A stretch of DNA of 64,000 bases, from contig OY723268.1 in assembly GCA_963210315.1 (NCBI GenBank), positions 496,001-560,000 of the forward strand, given 5' to 3'. Below, in pieces: positions 21,233 through 30,158 of this stretch (positions are counted from its first letter, which is position 1; every line of letters starts with the position of its first letter). The notes below the pieces were generated by a model. It was not told the DNA's origin, did not search any database, and saw nothing but the letters and a program-made list of their open reading frames with translations. A program made the translations under genes and the position numbers. Origin of the DNA: Rhynchopus euleeides. Its lineage: Eukaryota; Euglenozoa; Diplonemea; Diplonemida; Diplonemidae.

Positions 21233-22174
21233 GACCCAGGGATAGTGGGTGACTTTCCAAATTCTGCAAAAAAGCCGGTTTTTGCCGGTTTTCCCGTTTT
21301 CCGTTTTTTGGCGCCGTTTTGGCGTTTCCTGTCCGTGTATGGGGTGAGCGGGGCACCTGCCCGCATCCCGACGTTGGTTGCTTCATAAAGCCGACGGACA
21401 CCTCACACAGCACCCCACATACACCCTGTTGGAGACGTGTGAGGTGCTGTGGGAGAGCAGGTGTCCTTTGCTACAACACCATCCGGCCGTGCCTCCAGCC
21501 ATGGATCTGTCTCAGGAACTGTAGGGCAACGTCAGGAGTGCCAGAAGGTGCACGCCAAGCCCTTGAGAGACCACTGCTGGACAGGGGGGCTGAAGGAGAA
21601 TCCCCGGACTTCGTGCTCCAACAGCGCCGGGCGAGGCAATGTCGATCGCCAGTGGACAACGAGGAAGTCGTACAGACTTGTGTGCAGGGGTGGGGTAGTC
21701 TGCACGTACCCCGTCTTCACTCACGACCATGTCGTACTCCTGGTGTTGTGCCGTTTCCCACTTGCCATGGTGCACCAACGGTACATATGTCCACTCGACA
21801 GGCACACAGCACAGCGGGGGGTCTGGGGGGCGGAGCCCCCCAGCCGCCGGAGGCCACTGTAGCGAACATCTGGCCTTCTCCTTCGCGTTCTTGGACTCTT
21901 TGGGTCAATCGCGGTTCGTAGTGGGGCCATTATTGGTGTCCAGGTGACCTGTGTCCCCTCTAAGCAGGGTGGGCACAGTCAGGAAAAAAGTGGAATTTTC
22001 CCGAAAATTTTTATAGTTTTTTTTTTTTGAAAAACCGGTTTTGCAAACCGGTTTTTCATTAGCACCCACTGTCCCTGCCCAGACCAGCAACATAGGCAAC
22101 TGCTGGTCTCGAGACCAGCTGGACCCCCCAAGCTACATGCCTGAATGTATCGACCCATAACCGAATCGGGCCAA
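21233..22174. other. No supported gene; palindromes and one GC-hairpin repeat
   Basis: Holds a GC-hairpin repeat at 21814-21872. There is a perfect 13-bp hairpin with a 3-nt loop at 22029-22057 (GAAAAACCGGTTT / AAACCGGTTTTTC) and a perfect 16-bp palindrome at 22103-22118 (CTGGTCTCGAGACCAG). Open frames of 60-200 codons show no recognisable domain and run through the hairpin repeat. Confidence 0.55.
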
Positions 22175-23262
22175 GTGGGGGCGGGGGTGGGGGTGGGGGG
22201 CATATGACTTCCGATTCTTCTATAGCTCGGCTACGGCATCACTACAACGCAGCTGCAGCAGCTCTCTCCGCAGCTGCTCACATCTGTATCCTGCCGGAGT
22301 CGTCACGACAGAGATCACTACGGCGAGTGACGGGGGGGTAGGGGGTAAAAAGCAGAGGGAAGGGATGGGGGCTTCGCTGGCAAGTTTTTGAAGGAATGCG
22401 ATGTATTTCTGGCAAAAGGCTCCGGTGACGTTCACCTCTACAGATGAGGACCCAGGGCACACCACAAGCGGTACCCCCCTGAACTCTGACTGGTAGCGAG
22501 GGCCCCCTGTTGTTTTGTCAAAAAAATCCGGTCAAAGCAAAACCAACTCCCGCAGCGTGATGAGGAGGCCGGAATTATCCAAAGCAGTTGCCTGCTATCC
22601 TTTTGCTGACAGGAGACCCTGCCGCAGTTCAAAAAACGCACCACTTTCGGCAACCCCCGCGAAGCTCCCTCACAATTCGGAATTGGTTGTTTCACGGTAT
22701 AAAGGCAAATGATGGGGGGGTGAGGTTGGGTGGGGGGTGGGGGAACAAAGGGACATATTCAGGGGATTTTCAAGGGCGGTTGGTGCTAACACAACAAACA
22801 ACCCTGGAGCACGGCGATGGGTGGTGAGGGAGGGAGGGAGGGAGAGAGAAAGAGGTGGGCGGGGTGGCCAAGGCAGTGGGTGTGATTGCATGTGTGCCCC
22901 ATCACCTGTGCGGTGCCTTTTTGACAGCTCAGCCCGCAGGACAAAGACACTTCAGCGGAGAGAGAGAGAGAGGGGGGGGGGGAGGGAGGGAGGGAGGGTG
23001 AGGTCTTTCCTTCGACAATGCAAAGGCAGAGTGCAGTGCCCCGAAGAAAAACACGCAGGAGCAATTCGTGATTCCCTCCTTTCTTTTCCTTTTATTGCCC
23101 GTTGGGCCGGACACAATGCGAACACGACATAGATAGCGAACACAGACAGAAAAAGGAAATCAGGGGTCGGGGCGGGGCTTTGTCGAGAATCACTGCTGCT
23201 GCATTTTGTATAAATTTTGGGTGACACACTGAACACATCCGGCTTTCGGCGCAGAGTGAAGG
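22175..23262. repeat. Flank module of the cysteine-repeat genes, truncated copy
   Basis: A ~1.1-kb version of the module found between the tandem cysteine-repeat genes (full versions 28320-30070 and 33450-35215). It starts CGACCCATAACCGAATCGGG and includes ATCACTACAACGCAGCTGCA, the TTCACGGTATAAAGGC block, a GA/G run near 22965-23000 and the CCTTTTATTGCCCGTTGGGC block. It lacks the TIR element present in the other versions. On the minus strand a short conserved frame ends ..RCSDAVAEL; whether it is coding is unclear. Confidence 0.8.
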
Positions 23263-23264
23263 GG

Positions 23265-23449
23265 AAAGCGCCCTATCACTTCACAGCTACAACCGCTCTG
23301 ATGAATTTCCTTTGTTTGTTGCGTTGACGCTTCTACACACAAAACCCTGAACTGATCACACCCTGAGCCTGATGAAGGGTGGGGTTAGTGTATAGAGCAC
23401 GTTTGGTTGCAGCTGTGGTGGGGCGCTTTCCGCTCACACGAGTGTGCTT
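23265..23449 (-). mobile_element. ~187-bp MITE with empty sites in paralogous flanks
   Basis: Minus-oriented full copy lying between GTGAAGGGG and a run of A then CCAATAAGCTCCC. The equivalent flanks at about 30030, 35185 and 61562 read GAAGGGGAAGAAAACCAATA with no insertion, so this copy arrived after the flank modules were duplicated but before the large duplication (it is also at 53808). Confidence 0.92.
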
Positions 23450-23489
23450 TAAAAAAAAACCAATAAGCTCCCTCCCCCCCAGGGAAAGG

Positions 23490-24450
23490 GGGTTGGGAGG
23501 TGACATTCAACGCTCGGGAACCCACACACAGGCAGACTCTGACACTAGATGAGAAAGGCATTTTCATGAGCCCGAAATTTACATAGTGCCGCTCATGCAC
23601 GACATGAGGCTGGCGGTTATGCGTTTAATTATGTAAAAACACCTTCTCAGGCAATGACGGGGGCTACGCCGTGCAGACGGGAAAGCGGGAGAGAGAGGAA
23701 GAAGAAGTAGTGATCTGCCCCCCCCCCCTCCCCTCCCCTCAAAACAATATTGGCGTGGCAAAAACTGACATGTCTTTGACACGCCTCTTCTTTTTTTGGG
23801 TGACACAAAAGGCGAACCGCCGCGACCACCACCACCGCCACTCTTTGTTCAAACAATGTTTCAAACAACTCAATCCCACGTTGCATCGGGATGGTGGCGG
23901 GCACGGCAGCACGCCTAAGGCCACGGGTCCCCCCTCCGGTGCCCTTAGGGGCAGCCGTCGGAGGTCCTGCCAAGCAAACCTGGCAGGATTCACTGGATTT
24001 CGGGTGCAGCACATGAGATGGATTGGGGGGAGGAGAGGTGGGGGGTGGGTGGGGTCACGCAGCTAGGGTCGAGAACACACTGCCCATGCCTGCAGGCAAG
24101 CGGGTGGGGGGGGGGGGGGGGGGGATACGGCGGTGCAGGCAGGCAGGGCAGGCAGGCACGCCGGCATGCTGCGGCTGTGTCAGAGCCCGTTGCATCCCGG
24201 CGGGCCAGGTGTTGGATTACCATCTATCGGTTGCAGGAGCCCCAGCTCCCACACCTTCTCTGGCATATAGCATCAACTCCTGCGTGCGTGGTCTGGGGGT
24301 GGGGCGGGCGGGGGGGGGGGCACACGACACGGTATCCGGGACCTGGCTGTCGGCAGACTAGTCCTGGCGGGTCGCGATCCGATGCGCCGGATTGGAGGAG
24401 TCATGCAGTCCGGGAGTGGGCTGCCGCGTCGTGTTGTGATGCGGAGAACA
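23490..24450. other. ~960-bp segment unique to the flank downstream of gene A
   Basis: In the other flanks GGGAAAGGGGG joins directly to AAACGGTGTGGGG; here ~960 bp intervenes. It contains a G run of about 18 near 24108, a hairpin TCCTGCCA / TGGCAGGA near 23967-23990, and CCTAAGG / CCTTAGG arms nearby. No gene is supported. It is either an insertion here or a deletion ancestral to the other flanks. Confidence 0.6.
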
Positions 24451-24542
24451 GAAACGGAGAAACGGTGTGGGGGGGGTAGGGGGTGGGGGGGGTGGTGCAA
24501 AGAAAGAAGAGCAGCGCTGCATGGGGGTGGCGGTGTTTCGGC

Positions 24543-27500
24543 TCACAGCATGGGCGGGGTTGCGTCCTTCTGGCACAGGTAGGTGCAGGCACCGCAGAAG
24601 TTGGGGACGCACCGGTAGCCCTCGTCGCACTTGCCGATAGCAGGAACGTCGGGTGAGAAGGGCTCGCAGACAGGGCCCGGGCAGGGTGGCGGGAAGGGTG
24701 CGTAGACACACTGGCACATGGATGCGCTGTAGCAGCGGCCTGTGGGGCAGTTCTTTGCAGGGGTGTACTTCGTGCACGTGGCGTCCACAGGCTTCTTGCA
24801 GACACCGGGACCCGCACATTCCTTGTCAGCGCACACGCACTCGAGATCCGTCTCGCAGAACTCCTGTGTGCACTCCAGGTTGGACCCACCACACTGACCG
24901 TCGACCGGAGAGCGCTTCACGCACACCTTGCTCTTGGAACACTGGTTCTTGGTCTCCCCAAGCAGCGGCTTGCACCACTCACCCGACTGGCAGTCAGTGT
25001 TGTACGTGCAAGGTGTCAGAGGTGCCGGTGTGGGTGCAGGGGCATCTGTGGCAGGGAGCTTCTCGCACAGGTAGGCGCAGGCACCGCAGATGTTGGGGAC
25101 ACACTGGTAGCCCTCGTCGCACTTGCCGACAGGAGGGATGTCGGGCGAGAAGGACTGGCAGACAGGGCCCGGGCAGGGTGGCGGGAAGGGTGCGTAGACA
25201 CACTGGCACATGGATGCGCTGTAGCAGCGGCCTGTGGGGCAGTTCTTTGCAGGGGTGTACTTCGTGCACGTGGCATCCACAGGCTTCTTGCAGACACCGG
25301 GACCCTCGCAGTCCTTGTTTGCGCACACGCACTCGAGATCCGTCTCGCAGAACTCCTGTGTGCACTCCAGCAGGCCAGAACCACCACACTGACCGTCGAC
25401 CGGAGAGCGCTTCACGCACACCTTGCTCTTGGAACACTGGTTGTTCGTCTCCCCAAGCAGCGGCTTGCACCACTCACCCGACTGGCAGTCAGTGTTGTAC
25501 GTGCAAGGTGTCAGAGGTGCCGGTGTGGGTGCAGGAGCGTCTGTGGCAGGAAGCTTCTCGCACAGGTAGGCGCAGGCGCCGCAGATGTTGGGGACACACT
25601 GGTAGCCCTCGTCGCACTTGCCGACAGGAGGGATGTCGGGCGAGAAGGACTGGCAGACAGGGCCCGGGCAGGGTGGCGGGAAGGGCGCGTAGACACACTG
25701 GCACAGGGATGCGCTGTAGCAGCGGCCTGTAGGGCAGTTCTTTGCAGGGGTGTACTTCGTGCACGTGGCATCCACAGGCTTCTTGCAGACACCAGGGCCC
25801 TCGCAGTCCTTGTCAGCGCACACGCACTCAAGACCCGTCTCGCAGAACTCCTGTGTGCACTCCAGGTTGGACCCACCACACTGACCGTCGACCGGAGAGC
25901 GCTTCACGCACACCTTGCTCTTGGAACACTGGTTCTTCGTCTCCCCAAGCAGCGGCTTGCACCACTCGCCCGACTGGCAGTCAGTGTTGTACGTGCAAGG
26001 TGTCAGAGGTGCCGGTGTGGGTGCAGGGGCGTCTGTGGCAGGAAGCTTCTCGCACAGGTAGGCGCAGGCACCGCAGATGTTGGGGACACACTGGTAGCCC
26101 TCGTCGCACTTGCCGACAGGAGGGATGTCGGGCGAAAAGGACTCGCAGACAGGGCCCGGGCAGGGTGGCGGGAAGGGTGCGTAGACACACTGGCACATGG
26201 ATGCGCTGTAGCAGCGGCCTGTGGGGCAGTTCTTTGCAGGGGTGTACTTCGTGCACGTGGCATCCACAGGCTTCTTGCAGACACCGGGACCCGCAAATTC
26301 CTTGTCAGCGCACACGCACTCGAGATCCGTCTCGCAGAACTCCTGTGTGCACTCCAGGTTGGACCCACCACACTGACCGTCGACTGGAGAGCGCTTCACG
26401 CACACCTTGCTCTTGGAACACTGGTTCCTGTTCTCCCCAAGCAGTGGCTTGCACCACTCACCCGACTGGCAGTCAGTGTTGTACGTGCAAGGTGTCAGAG
26501 GTGCCGGTGTGGGTGCAGGGGCGTCTGTGGCAGGAAGCTTCTCGCACAGGTAGGCGCAGGCGCCGCAGATGTTGGGGACGCACCGGTAGCCCTCGCCACA
26601 CTTGTCCACAGGGGGAATCTCGAGCGAGAAGGACTCGCAGACAGGGCCCGGGCAGGGCGGCAGGTAGGGCGCGTAGACACACTGGCACCTGGATGCGCTG
26701 TAGCAGCGGCCGATGGGACAGTTCTTTGCAGGGGTGTACTTCGTGCACGTGGCATCCACAGGCTTCTTGCAGACACCAGGGCCCTCGCAGTCCTTGTCAG
26801 CGCACACGCACTCGAGATCCGTCTCGCAGAACTCCTGTGTGCACTCCAGCACCCTGGACCCACCACACTGACCGTCGACCGGAGAGCGCTTCACGCACAC
26901 CTTGCTCTTGGAACACTGGTTCTTGGTCTCCCCAAGCAGCGGCTTGCACCACTCGCCCGACTGGCAGTCAGTGTTGTACGTGCAAGGTGTCAGAGGTGCC
27001 GGTGTGGGTGCAGGGGCGTCTGTGGCAGGAAGCTTCTCGCACAGGTAGGCGCAGGCGCCGCAGATGTTGGGGACGCACCGGTAGCCCTCGCCACACTTGT
27101 CCACAGGGGGAATCTCGAGCGAGAAGGACTCGCAGACAGGGCCCGGGCAGGGCGGCAGGTAGGGCGCGTAGACACACTGGCACCTGGATGCGCTGTAGCA
27201 GCGGCCGATGGGACAGTTCTTTGCAGGGGTGTACTTCGTGCACGTGGCATCCACAGGCTTCTTGCAGACACCAGGGCCCTCGCAGTCCTTGTCAGCGCAC
27301 ACGCACTCGAGATCCGTCTCGCAGAACTCCTGTGTGCACTCCAGCACGCTGGACCCACCACACTGACCGTCGACCGGAGAGCGCTTCACGCACACCTTGC
27401 TCTTGGAACACTGGTTCTTGGTCTCCCCAAGCAGCGGCTTGCACCACTCGCCCGACTGGCAGTCAGTGTTGTACGTGCAAGGTGTCAGAGGTGCCGGTGT

Positions 27501-28154
27501 GGGTGCAGGAGCGTCTGTGGCAGGAAGCTTCTCGCACAGGTAGGCGCAGGCACCACACATGTTGGGGACACACTGGTAGCCCTCGTCGCACTTGCCGACA
27601 GGAGGGATGTCGGGCGAGAAGGACCCACAGACAGGGCCCGGGCAGGACGGCAGGTAGGGCGCGTAGACACACTGGCACATGGATGCGCTGTAGCAGCGGC
27701 CTGTGGGGCAGTTCTTTGCAGGGGTGTACTTCGTGCACGTGGCATCCACAGGCTTCTTGCAGACACCAGGGCCCTCGCAGTCCTTGTTTGCGCACACGCA
27801 CTCGAGATCCGTCTCGCAGAACTCCTGTGTGCACTCCAGCAGGCCAGACCCACCACACTGACCGTCGACCGGAGAGCGCTTCACGCACACCTTGCTCTTG
27901 GAACACTGGTTCTTGGTCTCCCCAAGCAGCGGCTTGCACCACTCGCCCGACTGGCAGTCAGTGTTGTACGTGCAAGGTGTCAGAGGTGCCGGTGTGGGTG
28001 CAGGGGCGTCTGTTGCAGGGCGTGGCAGGCAAATCGAGATGCGCCACCTCGGGAAGGCACGGCAGTAGTAATCCTCAGGGCACCCCGCGTCGTCGACACA
28101 CCTGCCGTAGGGGCGCAGCCCTGCCACGGCGGCGGCAATGAACATCAGCATCAT
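24543..28154 (-). CDS. Secreted cysteine-repeat protein A (7 repeats)
   Basis: Intronless, 1203 residues from ATG at 28154; the frame runs 27 codons further upstream, but only to a TTG. MMLMFIAAAVAG is a short signal peptide. An N-terminal Cys module (CVDDAGCPEDYYC) and a PATDAPAPTPAPLT linker precede seven repeats of 164-165 residues. Each full repeat has 24 cysteines, opens with C-x5-C-x5-C (CTYNTDCQSGEWC) and ends ..ACAYLCEK, then the same Pro/Ala/Thr linker. The C-terminus is CQKDATPPML. The C-x5-C-x5-C start recalls Dickkopf-N or EB-type disulfide modules, but I cannot name a family. Repeat 4 has lost one cysteine (KEFAGPG where others have KECAGPG or KDCEGPG, near 26293). The even cysteine count and signal peptide imply an extracellular or wall-associated disulfide-rich protein. 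The allele-like copy at 55083 has nine repeats. Confidence 0.85.
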   Translation of the reverse strand: MMLMFIAAAVAGLRPYGRCVDDAGCPEDYYCRAFPRWRISICLPRPATDAPAPTPAPLTPCTYNTDCQSGEWCKPLLGETKNQCSKSKVCVKRSPVDGQCGGSGLLECTQEFCETDLECVCANKDCEGPGVCKKPVDATCTKYTPAKNCPTGRCYSASMCQCVYAPYLPSCPGPVCGSFSPDIPPVGKCDEGYQCVPNMCGACAYLCEKLPATDAPAPTPAPLTPCTYNTDCQSGEWCKPLLGETKNQCSKSKVCVKRSPVDGQCGGSSVLECTQEFCETDLECVCADKDCEGPGVCKKPVDATCTKYTPAKNCPIGRCYSASRCQCVYAPYLPPCPGPVCESFSLEIPPVDKCGEGYRCVPNICGACAYLCEKLPATDAPAPTPAPLTPCTYNTDCQSGEWCKPLLGETKNQCSKSKVCVKRSPVDGQCGGSRVLECTQEFCETDLECVCADKDCEGPGVCKKPVDATCTKYTPAKNCPIGRCYSASRCQCVYAPYLPPCPGPVCESFSLEIPPVDKCGEGYRCVPNICGACAYLCEKLPATDAPAPTPAPLTPCTYNTDCQSGEWCKPLLGENRNQCSKSKVCVKRSPVDGQCGGSNLECTQEFCETDLECVCADKEFAGPGVCKKPVDATCTKYTPAKNCPTGRCYSASMCQCVYAPFPPPCPGPVCESFSPDIPPVGKCDEGYQCVPNICGACAYLCEKLPATDAPAPTPAPLTPCTYNTDCQSGEWCKPLLGETKNQCSKSKVCVKRSPVDGQCGGSNLECTQEFCETGLECVCADKDCEGPGVCKKPVDATCTKYTPAKNCPTGRCYSASLCQCVYAPFPPPCPGPVCQSFSPDIPPVGKCDEGYQCVPNICGACAYLCEKLPATDAPAPTPAPLTPCTYNTDCQSGEWCKPLLGETNNQCSKSKVCVKRSPVDGQCGGSGLLECTQEFCETDLECVCANKDCEGPGVCKKPVDATCTKYTPAKNCPTGRCYSASMCQCVYAPFPPPCPGPVCQSFSPDIPPVGKCDEGYQCVPNICGACAYLCEKLPATDAPAPTPAPLTPCTYNTDCQSGEWCKPLLGETKNQCSKSKVCVKRSPVDGQCGGSNLECTQEFCETDLECVCADKECAGPGVCKKPVDATCTKYTPAKNCPTGRCYSASMCQCVYAPFPPPCPGPVCEPFSPDVPAIGKCDEGYRCVPNFCGACTYLCQKDATPPML

Positions 28155-28319
28155 TGTGTTGCGGCTGCTGTGGAGGTGCGGTGATATCAAAGCAACACCC
28201 ACACAAACAGACCCTGCTGCGCCAGACAGTTGCAAAGCGCAGAGTTGGGATTGGGGGCGCTTCGCTCGGCGGTGCCGGGGCCCGATTCACAGTACGTCGA
28301 CGCCCGCACACAGGAAATA
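28155..28319. other. 5' region of gene A
   Basis: Conserved with the 5' regions of genes B and C up to about CAGACAGTTGCA. On the minus strand CACCTCCACAG lies just upstream of the ATG and could be a splice acceptor, so a 5' untranslated exon is possible. No TATA element is obvious. Confidence 0.4.
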
Positions 28320-29724
28320 AATGTATCGACCCATCACCGAATCGGGCCAAGTGGGGGCGGGGGTGGAGGTGGGGGGCATATGACTTCCGATTCTTCTATA
28401 GCTCGGCTACGGCATCACTACAACGCAGCTGCAGCAGCTCTCTCCGCAGCTGCTCACATCTGTATCCTGCCGGAGTCGTCACGACAGAGATCACTACGGC
28501 GAGTGACGGGGGGTGGGGGGTAAAAAGCAGAGGGAAGGGATGGGGGCTTCGCTGGCAAGGTTTTGAAGGAATGCGATGTATTTCTGGCAAAAGGCTCAGG
28601 TGACGTTCACCTCTACAGATGAGGACCCAGGGCACACCACAAGCGGTACCCCCGGGTAGTTCGGGAGACATGTCAACCCCCTTTCGGGCAGTGGTGGCTG
28701 CGTACGCGTACGCAGCGTAATTTTCAGAAAGTGCGCCGTACGGCGTACGCGTACGGCAGTCTATGGAGCACAGGGACGGCCATGGCCACACACCAAATCC
28801 GACCGTCGAACTCAGGTGTACCAGGGGTAGCCTTCGAGCCTTCCAGTCGGAAGTGGTCCCTTTTGCAGGATGTTTGCGGGTGTACTTGCAGGTGTTGCGA
28901 GTTATTCGCAACGTGCGCGGCAAAAAACCATCTGTGAAAGGCAGGAACAAAGGCCAGGGCCCAGCCACCCGCTGGGTGGCCTGCTGTGTGCTGAGAGACC
29001 TGGAATACCAGCCGTACGCAAATTCTGCGTACGCGTACGCAGCGCGATTTTCAGAAAGTGCGGACGGCACACGCGTACGCGTACGCATACCGTGCGGCCG
29101 TACGCTGCCACCACTGCTTTAGGGAGGGGTGGAAATATACCAAAAAGAAGATCAGTCTGTGGGGGGCCTTGCTACCAGGTGTGACTGAGTGAGGGCAAGT
29201 GAGCCACGGCGCACTTCCCCTCACTGACTGACGAGCTCTGACGAGCTCTGACTGGTAGCGAGGGCCCCCTGTTGTTTTGTTCTCAAAAAATCCGGTCAAA
29301 ACGAAAGCAACTCCCGCAGCGTGATGAGGAGACTGGACTTCTCCAAAGCAGTTGCCTACTATCTTCTTGACACTGACAGGAGACCCTGTCGCAGTTACAA
29401 ACGTACCACTTTCGGCAACCCCCGCGAAGCTCCCTCACAATTCGGAATTGGTTGTTTCACGGTATAAAGGCAAATGATGGGGCGCTGAGGTAGGGCGGGG
29501 GGTGGGGGAATAAAGGGACATATTCAGGGGATTTTCAAGGGCGGTTGGTGCTAACACAACAAACAGCCCTGGAGCACGGCAATGGGTGGTGAGGGAGGGA
29601 CTGAGGGAGGGAGGGAGAAAGGTGGGCGGAATGGCCAAGGCAGTGGGTGTGATTGCATGTGTGCCCCATCACCTGTGCGGTGCCTTTTTGACAGCTCAGC
29701 CCGCAGGACAAAGACACTTCAGCG

Positions 29725-29757
<33 letters not shown>

Positions 29758-30070
29758 GAGGGAGGGGGGGTGAGGTCTTTCCTTCGACAATGCATAGGCA
29801 GAGTGCAGTGCCCCGAAGAAAAACACGCAGGAGCAATTCGTGATTCCCTCCTTTCTTTTCCTTTTATTGCCCGTTGGGCCGGACACAATGCGAACACGAC
29901 ATAGACAGCGAACACAGACAGAAAAAGGAAATCGGGGGGTGAAGGGGGGGTTTGTCGAGAATCACTGCTGCTGCACTTTGTAAAAAACATGGGCGACACA
30001 CTGAACACATCCGGATTTCGGCGCAGACTGAAGGGGAAGAAAACCAATAAGCTCCCTCCCCCCCAGGGAA
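28320..30070. repeat. Flank module between genes A and B
   Basis: A ~1.75-kb module nearly identical to 33450-35215. It contains the TIR element at 28688-29117, the TTCACGGTATAAAGGC block, a (GA)n/G tract near 29725-29770 and the CCTTTTATTGCCCGTTGGGC block. A plus-strand frame at 29322-29466 reads MRRLDFSKAVAYYLLDTDR..; it is closed by a stop in the 34480 copy and altered in the 22560 copy, so it is probably decayed or non-coding. Confidence 0.85.
28688..29117. mobile_element. TIR element with TACGCG-rich ends
   Basis: About 430 bp bounded by GCAGTGGTGGCTGCGTACG and the inverted end CGTACGCTGCCACCACTGC. Just inside both ends are perfect palindromes of alternating pyrimidine and purine (CTGCGTACGCGTACGCAG, ACGCGTACGCGTACGC), a pattern that favours cruciform or Z-DNA. 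The related flank at 22470 lacks the whole region (AAGCGGTACCCCCCTGAACT). A plus-strand frame of 119 codons (28763-29122) fills the interior and is conserved with small changes in the 33815 copy; coding status unknown. Confidence 0.8.
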
Positions 30071-30158
30071 AGGGGGAAACGGTGTGGGGGGGGTAGGGGC
30101 TGGGGGGGTGGTGCAAAGAAAGGAGAGCAGCGCTGCATGGGGGTGGCGGTGGTTCGGC

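Noticed and set aside
22696..22712. TATA-box-like CGGTATAAAGGC in the flank modules
   Set aside because: It is conserved in all flank copies but no gene follows on the plus strand within a sensible distance; conservation is explained by duplication.
23671..24066. 131-codon frame (MQTGKREREEEE..) downstream of gene A
   Set aside because: Simple-sequence translation of GA- and CCACC-rich DNA, with no homology or splice support.
28155..28235. Upstream N-terminal extension (QLSGAAGSVCVG..) of gene A
   Set aside because: It begins at TTG in genes A and B, not ATG, and would bury the signal peptide; a 5' untranslated exon is more likely.
29322..29466. Small plus-strand gene (MRRLDFSKAVAYYLL..) in the flank module
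   Set aside because: The 34480 copy has an in-frame stop and the 22560 copy is changed, so it is not maintained as coding.
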